Source: Lachnospiraceae bacterium
Lineage (GTDB): Bacteria > Bacillota > Clostridia > Lachnospirales > Lachnospiraceae
Length of the DNA stretch: 9,588 nt
NCBI GenBank assembly: GCA_003519685.1
Contig: DOWG01000124.1
Coordinates: 1 to 9,588, forward strand
Direction: 5' to 3'
Part shown: piece after piece, positions 6,815 through 9,588 of the stretch
Numbering within the stretch: the stretch's first letter is position 1
How the letters are laid out: the number at the start of each line of letters is the position of its first letter
Notes under the pieces: generated by a model
Databases searched by the model: none
What the model was told of the DNA's origin: nothing
What the model saw: the letters and a program-made list of their open reading frames with translations, nothing else
Translations under genes and position numbers: made by a program

Positions 6815-7714
6815 TTATCCCTTAACCGCACCGGACTTCATGCCTTCCAAAAAATATCTCTGGCAGAATATAAAAATGATTATATTTGGTAACATCGAAA
6901 TGATGGAACCGGCCATCAGCAGACTCCAGTTTGTACTTTGCTGTGAAAAAAATGCTCGTAATCCTAATGCAACCGTAGTCAAATTGCTATCATTGATATA
7001 AATCAGCGGCCCCATATAATCATTCCAGGAAAAAAGGAATGCAAAGACAGCAACCGTCGCAATGACCGGTTTCGAAAGCGGTAACATAATTTTCCGCCAT
7101 ATGGACAGCTCTCCTGCACCATCGATCTTTGCTGCTTCATTAATTTCCTTTGGAACACCTCTAAAAAATTGTTCAATGAGAATGATATTGCCCGCCCCGC
7201 CTCCTAAGAATGCCGGCAAAATCAGTGGCCACCAGGAGTTCGTCAGCCCCATGGAGCTGTACATTTTGTAGGTAGGGATCATCAGAACCGATGCCGGTAT
7301 CATCATGGTTACAAGCATAATGGAATAAGCTAACGTTCTGCCAGGCCATCTAAGTTTTGCAAAGGAGTACGCAACTAGGGAAGCGGATATGGTTGTACCA
7401 ATAACGGTAAGCCCGGTGACAATTCCACTGTTAAAGAAATACCTTAAAAAGGGAATCTGTCGAAAGACATCTATGTAATTCTTCCATCGCCATTCGTTCG
7501 GTATTAATTGATCCCAAAATCCAGATGAGACCATTAACTCTGACTCCGTTTGCAGGGATACTGACAGCATCCATACAAAAGGAAACAGAAAATACACTGC
7601 AAATATAATCAATAGAAGAAGAACAGCAGTTATATGAAATCCTCTCTTTACCTTCTTTTTCTTTCTTGGCATACTATTTGGGTTCGAATCCATATGCAAT
7701 ATTGTTTTTTTCAT
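6815..7714 (-). CDS. Carbohydrate ABC transporter permease, MalG/AraQ type
   Basis: This is a 299-residue membrane subunit of the same CUT1 importer. It has a basic N-terminus (PRKKKKVKRG), six hydrophobic segments starting at about residue 27, and a textbook EAA loop at residues 193-212 (EAAKIDGAGELSIWRKIMLP). The FLFSWNDYMGPLIYI stretch and C-terminal FLEGMKSGAVKG are hallmarks of the MalG/AraQ family. GGAG (7722-7725) with a 7-base spacer supports the first ATG. It is the promoter-proximal gene, about 85 bases from the predicted transcription start. Having this permease first and the binding protein second departs from the usual binding protein-MalF-MalG order. No nucleotide-binding subunit is encoded nearby, so a shared MsmX/UgpC-type ATPase is probably used, as is common in Firmicutes. 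Confidence 0.95.
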   Translation of the reverse strand: MKKTILHMDSNPNSMPRKKKKVKRGFHITAVLLLLIIFAVYFLFPFVWMLSVSLQTESELMVSSGFWDQLIPNEWRWKNYIDVFRQIPFLRYFFNSGIVTGLTVIGTTISASLVAYSFAKLRWPGRTLAYSIMLVTMMIPASVLMIPTYKMYSSMGLTNSWWPLILPAFLGGGAGNIILIEQFFRGVPKEINEAAKIDGAGELSIWRKIMLPLSKPVIATVAVFAFLFSWNDYMGPLIYINDSNLTTVALGLRAFFSQQSTNWSLLMAGSIISMLPNIIIFIFCQRYFLEGMKSGAVKG

Positions 7715-7804
7715 TTAAATGCTCCATCCGTTATAAAATTAAAATAATGTCAAAATGCTTAAATATGTTTTACATTTCAGACTTTCTTTGTGATTTCTAA
7801 TGCG

Positions 7805-7834
7805 ATTATAGCATCCTGTATTTTAGCTTGTCAA
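7805..7834 (-). promoter_or_regulatory. Sigma-A promoter of the transporter/lipoprotein operon
   Basis: On the minus strand TTGACA (7829-7834) and TATAAT (7805-7810) are both perfect consensus, with an 18-base spacer. The predicted start is near 7798, giving a leader of about 84 nt before the first permease. Such a strong promoter for a sugar operon implies repression, and a direct repeat overlaps the -35 box. Confidence 0.85.
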
Positions 7835-7885
7835 TAAACTTCATAACAATTCAGCTGCCAAGTTCAACAAACTTGATAATGTTGA
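7832..7885. promoter_or_regulatory. Candidate operator: direct repeat over and behind the operon -35 box
   Basis: CAATAAACTTCATAA (7832-7846) and CAACAAACTTGATAA (7865-7879) match at 13 of 15 bases and are 33 bp apart, about three helical turns. The first copy overlaps the -35 hexamer of the operon promoter. The second lies within a perfect palindrome, CAAGTT-CAACA-AACTTG (7859-7875), and an overlapping one, TCAACA (7864-7869) with TGTTGA (7880-7885). The arrangement fits binding of a dimeric repressor, most simply the divergent regulator. No binding data can be read from sequence. Confidence 0.45.
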
Positions 7886-7965
7886 TATGTTTTTCTCTCT
7901 TTAGATATATTATACGCATAATTCTTACATATTGCAGCATATTATATAAATACCTGTTTATTTTT

Positions 7966-7981
7966 AATAGTACGTTCGTAT
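7966..7981. promoter_or_regulatory. Weak AraR-like operator candidate between the divergent promoters
   Basis: TACG-TT-CGTA (7971-7980) is a short perfect inverted repeat within AATAGTACGTTCGTAT. It resembles, at about 11 of 16 positions, the AraR operator ATTTGTACGTACAAAT as I recall it for Bacillus subtilis. AraR has the same GntR-plus-PBP1 architecture as the regulator here. The match is partial and may be chance. The rest of 7886-8019 is A/T-rich sequence in which I see no gene or clear structure. Confidence 0.25.
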
Positions 7982-8019
7982 TTCAGCTTAATAATTTGCT
8001 CTTTTATCCATAAATCCTA

Positions 8020-8049
8020 TTGACATTGTATCATCAGTTTATATATAAT
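8020..8049 (+). promoter_or_regulatory. Sigma-A promoter of the regulator gene
   Basis: TTGACA (8020-8025) and TATAAT (8044-8049) are perfect hexamers with an 18-base spacer. Transcription would start near 8056, giving an unusually long leader of about 265 nt that contains the tandem repeats at 8155-8245. A nearer, weaker promoter cannot be excluded in this A/T-rich stretch. Confidence 0.7.
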
Positions 8050-8084
8050 CATATTTAATATATAACTTGTATATCCTGCTTACC

Positions 8085-8113
8085 ATGTATACTATGTATA
8101 TTATCCTATACAT
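8085..8113. repeat. ATGTATA repeats, direct and inverted
   Basis: ATGTATA occurs at 8085-8091 and 8094-8100, and its reverse complement TATACAT at 8107-8113. The last two can form a 7-bp hairpin with a 6-base loop just downstream of the regulator promoter. It may be a regulator site or simply low-complexity A/T sequence. Confidence 0.35.
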
Positions 8114-8154
8114 CCTTTATCATATGTCAAAGTGCCTATAGCTTATCCACTTAT

Positions 8155-8245
8155 AGCATCTAAGTACGATAGCATGCATCAAAAAACGATAGCAGGCATC
8201 AAAGTATGATAGCATACATCCAAGTACGATGCATCAAAGTACGGC
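8155..8245 (+). repeat. Tandem array of about 20-bp direct repeats in the regulator leader
   Basis: Five imperfect units follow one another: a 16-base partial (8155-8170), three 20-base units (8171-8190, 8191-8210, 8211-8230) and a 15-base partial (8231-8245). The consensus is roughly AGCATGCATCAAAGTACGAT. A further degenerate relative (TGTCAAAGTGCCTATAGC) lies near 8125-8142. The 20-bp period is close to two helical turns, so each unit would face nearly the same side of the DNA, as in an iteron-like operator array. It lies downstream of the predicted regulator promoter and ends 76 bp before the regulator ATG. It has no CRISPR-like spacers. Confidence 0.75.
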
Positions 8246-8310
8246 AAATTTAACGGTATCACCACGAATACCATGATTATGGCGAATATACAATATCTTA
8301 CGATTGGAAT

Positions 8311-8314
8311 GAGG
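8311..8314 (+). promoter_or_regulatory. Ribosome binding site of the regulator
   Basis: GAGG with a 7-base spacer to the ATG at 8322. It supports that start. Confidence 0.7.
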
Positions 8315-8321
8315 TAAACGT

Positions 8322-9404
8322 ATGAGCGAATTTCTTTACAAGCAAATCAAGGAATACCTGTTACAGCTAATTGCAGACAATAAATATGTGTCTCATTATA
8401 AATTACCTTCGGAGAATCAGCTGGCTGTCAAATTTAACTCATCCAGAATTACAGCAAAAAAAGCCTATACAGAGCTGCAGGAAGAGGGATACATATACCG
8501 GATTCAGGGAAAAGGTAGTTTTATAAACCAGAAAAAAGAAGACACAAAGCCGCAAAAAAGTGCTGATTTCGTTTGCATGCTGCTTCCAAATATCGAAAGT
8601 GATTTTGTAGCAGCCCTTGTAGCAGGTGTAAAAACAGTTCTGAGAGAAAACGGATATTATCAGTTGCTTTTGATTGATAATGATCAGAATCTATCCCAGA
8701 CGAATCTGATTGGCAGCCTTGTATCGCTAGGGGTGAAAGGCATTATCGTCTTTCCGAACAGCTTTGCCCGCTACAGCAAAGACCTGCTGCTTCTTGCTTT
8801 TAATAAATTTCCCATTGTTTTTGTGGACAGAACCCTGCACAACTTTGATGTTGCCTCGGTAAGCAGTGATCATCTGGCTATGGGCAAAAAGGCAGTGCAG
8901 CATCTGATCGATCGAGGGTGCAAAAACATCGGGCTGATTACCATGCCTCGGGATCACGGCAATAGTGTATCCAGCAGAATCTCAGGCTATGAACAGGCCC
9001 ATATGGAAAACAACATGCTGATTAAATCCAGTAATATCTTATACTTAACGAAGGAAATGCCGGATCTGAAAGAACAAATCATAAAATATCTGCAGGCCAA
9101 TCCCGAACTGGACGGCATCGTCTCCTACGGCGATATTATTGGCATAAGCGTTTATTCCGCTGTAAAGTCCTGCGGTATCCGGGTTCCACAAGATTTGAAA
9201 ATCATTTTCTTTGACAATGAATACGAAAAGTACCAGGCAATCTTTCCATTCACGGCAACCTGTGTTTCTCAAAGAAGTGAAGAAATCGGTGAAACTGCCG
9301 CCAGTCTTTTAATTAGTTATATGAAGAAGCATTCTGTCAGAAATGACAAGATCTTAATTGATTGCGATATTATAGAAGGAGAATCCACGGAGAAGTATGA
9401 ATAG
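8322..9404 (+). CDS. GntR-family DNA-binding domain fused to LacI/PBP1-type sugar-sensing domain (AraR-like architecture)
   Basis: This is a 360-residue cytoplasmic transcription regulator. Residues 1-70 form a GntR winged helix-turn-helix: YKQIKEYLLQLI, LPSENQLAVKFNSSRITAKKAYTEL and the wing GYIYRIQGKGSFI. After a short polar linker (70-80), residues about 82-356 form a periplasmic-binding-protein-like effector domain as in LacI/GalR, with VCMLLPN, GVKGIIVFP, FPIVFVDR, VSSDHLAMGKKAVQHLIDRG, NIGLIT and ELDGIVSYGD blocks. This is the architecture of Bacillus AraR, a repressor released by a sugar. The gene is divergent from the transporter operon across 607 bp carrying repeats and two consensus promoters, so it probably controls that operon and itself. 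The ligand, presumably an imported sugar or a derivative, cannot be predicted. The name araR is not justified without knowing the ligand. Confidence 0.93.
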   Translation: MSEFLYKQIKEYLLQLIADNKYVSHYKLPSENQLAVKFNSSRITAKKAYTELQEEGYIYRIQGKGSFINQKKEDTKPQKSADFVCMLLPNIESDFVAALVAGVKTVLRENGYYQLLLIDNDQNLSQTNLIGSLVSLGVKGIIVFPNSFARYSKDLLLLAFNKFPIVFVDRTLHNFDVASVSSDHLAMGKKAVQHLIDRGCKNIGLITMPRDHGNSVSSRISGYEQAHMENNMLIKSSNILYLTKEMPDLKEQIIKYLQANPELDGIVSYGDIIGISVYSAVKSCGIRVPQDLKIIFFDNEYEKYQAIFPFTATCVSQRSEEIGETAASLLISYMKKHSVRNDKILIDCDIIEGESTEKYE

Positions 9405-9405
9405 T

Positions 9406-9425
9406 CTCGCAAAAAGACCTGCGAG
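9406..9425 (+). other. Stem-loop 1 after the regulator
   Basis: CTCGCA (9406-9411) pairs with TGCGAG (9420-9425) around an A-rich 8-base loop. It begins one base after the regulator stop codon. No U-tract follows. Confidence 0.6.
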
Positions 9426-9432
9426 CCATTAC

Positions 9433-9457
9433 AAGAATAGCAAAAACAGCTATTCTT
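9433..9457 (+). terminator. Stem-loop 2 after the regulator, possible weak terminator
   Basis: AAGAATAGC (9433-9441) pairs perfectly with GCTATTCTT (9449-9457) around loop AAAAACA. The 3' side is moderately U-rich (TTCTT, then AATTT) but lacks a clean U-tract, so termination would be partial at best. Confidence 0.45.
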
Positions 9458-9465
9458 CAGAATTT

Positions 9466-9486
9466 ATGCCCAGAAAGCATGGGCGT
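9466..9486 (+). other. Stem-loop 3 after the regulator
   Basis: ATGCCCA (9466-9472) pairs with TGGGCGT (9480-9486) with one G-U wobble and a 7-base loop. A weaker 5-bp hairpin follows (9504-9508 with 9517-9521). With the two upstream stems it makes a chain of structures between the regulator and the next gene. No known riboswitch core is recognised. Confidence 0.5.
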
Positions 9487-9539
9487 AACTTTTAACCTGC
9501 GGCACAAAGTTTGCAGTTTGTCAAGAAAGGGCATTTAAT

Positions 9540-9588
9540 ATGAGATATGAAAGTGATAAAAAAACAAAAAAGATATATTATTTTGCAG
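9540..9588 (+). CDS. Start of an unidentified gene, cut by the right edge
   Basis: Sixteen open codons are visible (MRYESDKKTKKIYYFA) before the window ends. AAAGGG (9526-9531) with an 8-base spacer is a good ribosome site. The basic N-terminus turning hydrophobic (KKIYYFA) would suit a membrane protein such as a sugar symporter, but 16 residues are too few to identify a family. It follows the regulator by 135 bases in the same direction, so it may be co-transcribed with it or controlled through the stem-loops between them. Confidence 0.5.
   Translation, partial: MRYESDKKTKKIYYFA

Noticed and set aside
6751..6831. N-terminal extension of the substrate-binding protein to the ATG at 6831
   Set aside because: It overlaps the end of the upstream permease gene and would bury the signal peptide. 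A strong GGAGGAG site supports the ATG at 6750.
7828..8013. Plus-strand open frame of 61 codons in the divergent control region
   Set aside because: It is an A/T-rich sequence overlapping the operon promoter, with no convincing ribosome site. The translation looks like low-complexity noise.
8174..8209. Short frame (11 codons) inside the tandem repeats as a possible leader peptide of the regulator
   Set aside because: It has no ribosome site and arises from repeat sequence, and nothing suggests attenuation.
8155..8245. CRISPR array
   Set aside because: Units are directly adjacent, about 20 bp and imperfect, with no unique spacers and no cas genes nearby.

Overview
The window looks like a carbohydrate-uptake locus from a low-G+C anaerobic Firmicute, most likely a Lachnospiraceae/Clostridia-type bacterium. 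I infer this from the A/T-rich spacers, the strong AGGAG-type ribosome sites, lipoprotein signal peptides, MalF/MalG-type permeases without their own ATPase, and a GntR-LacI hybrid regulator. No gene can be tied to a named species from the sequence alone.

Layout. Bases 1-150 hold a strongly self-complementary element with no convincing gene. Bases 205-7714 are a five-gene operon read on the minus strand. In transcription order it is: MalG-type permease (6815-7714), family 1 solute-binding lipoprotein (5344-6750), MalF-type permease (4327-5226), a double-anchored LppM-like/LamG surface lipoprotein (2554-4260), and a large lipoprotein with two discoidin-like domains and a C-terminal DUF4185/DUF5005-like beta-propeller (205-2439). 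Bases 7715-8321 are a divergent control region. It has a consensus sigma-A promoter on each strand (TTGACA-N18-TATAAT both times), a direct repeat over the operon -35 box, and an array of about 20-bp tandem repeats in the regulator leader. Bases 8322-9404 encode a GntR/PBP1-type regulator on the plus strand. It is followed by three consecutive stem-loops (9406-9486) and the first 16 codons of another plus-strand gene that runs off the right edge.

How the parts may work together (inference). The propeller lipoprotein would bind and possibly cut a glycan at the cell surface. The LamG lipoprotein would hold glycan or add surface binding. The solute-binding lipoprotein would capture released oligosaccharides and pass them to the two permeases. 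These would be powered by a shared MsmX-type ATPase encoded elsewhere. The divergent regulator would sense the imported sugar or a derivative and control both promoters. The substrate cannot be read from the sequence.

The operon is rich in intercistronic RNA structure. There is a perfect 16-bp hairpin before the last gene and a 9-bp hairpin after the binding-protein gene. An exact 8-mer, AGCAACCC, lies just after the stop codon at three of the four gene junctions.
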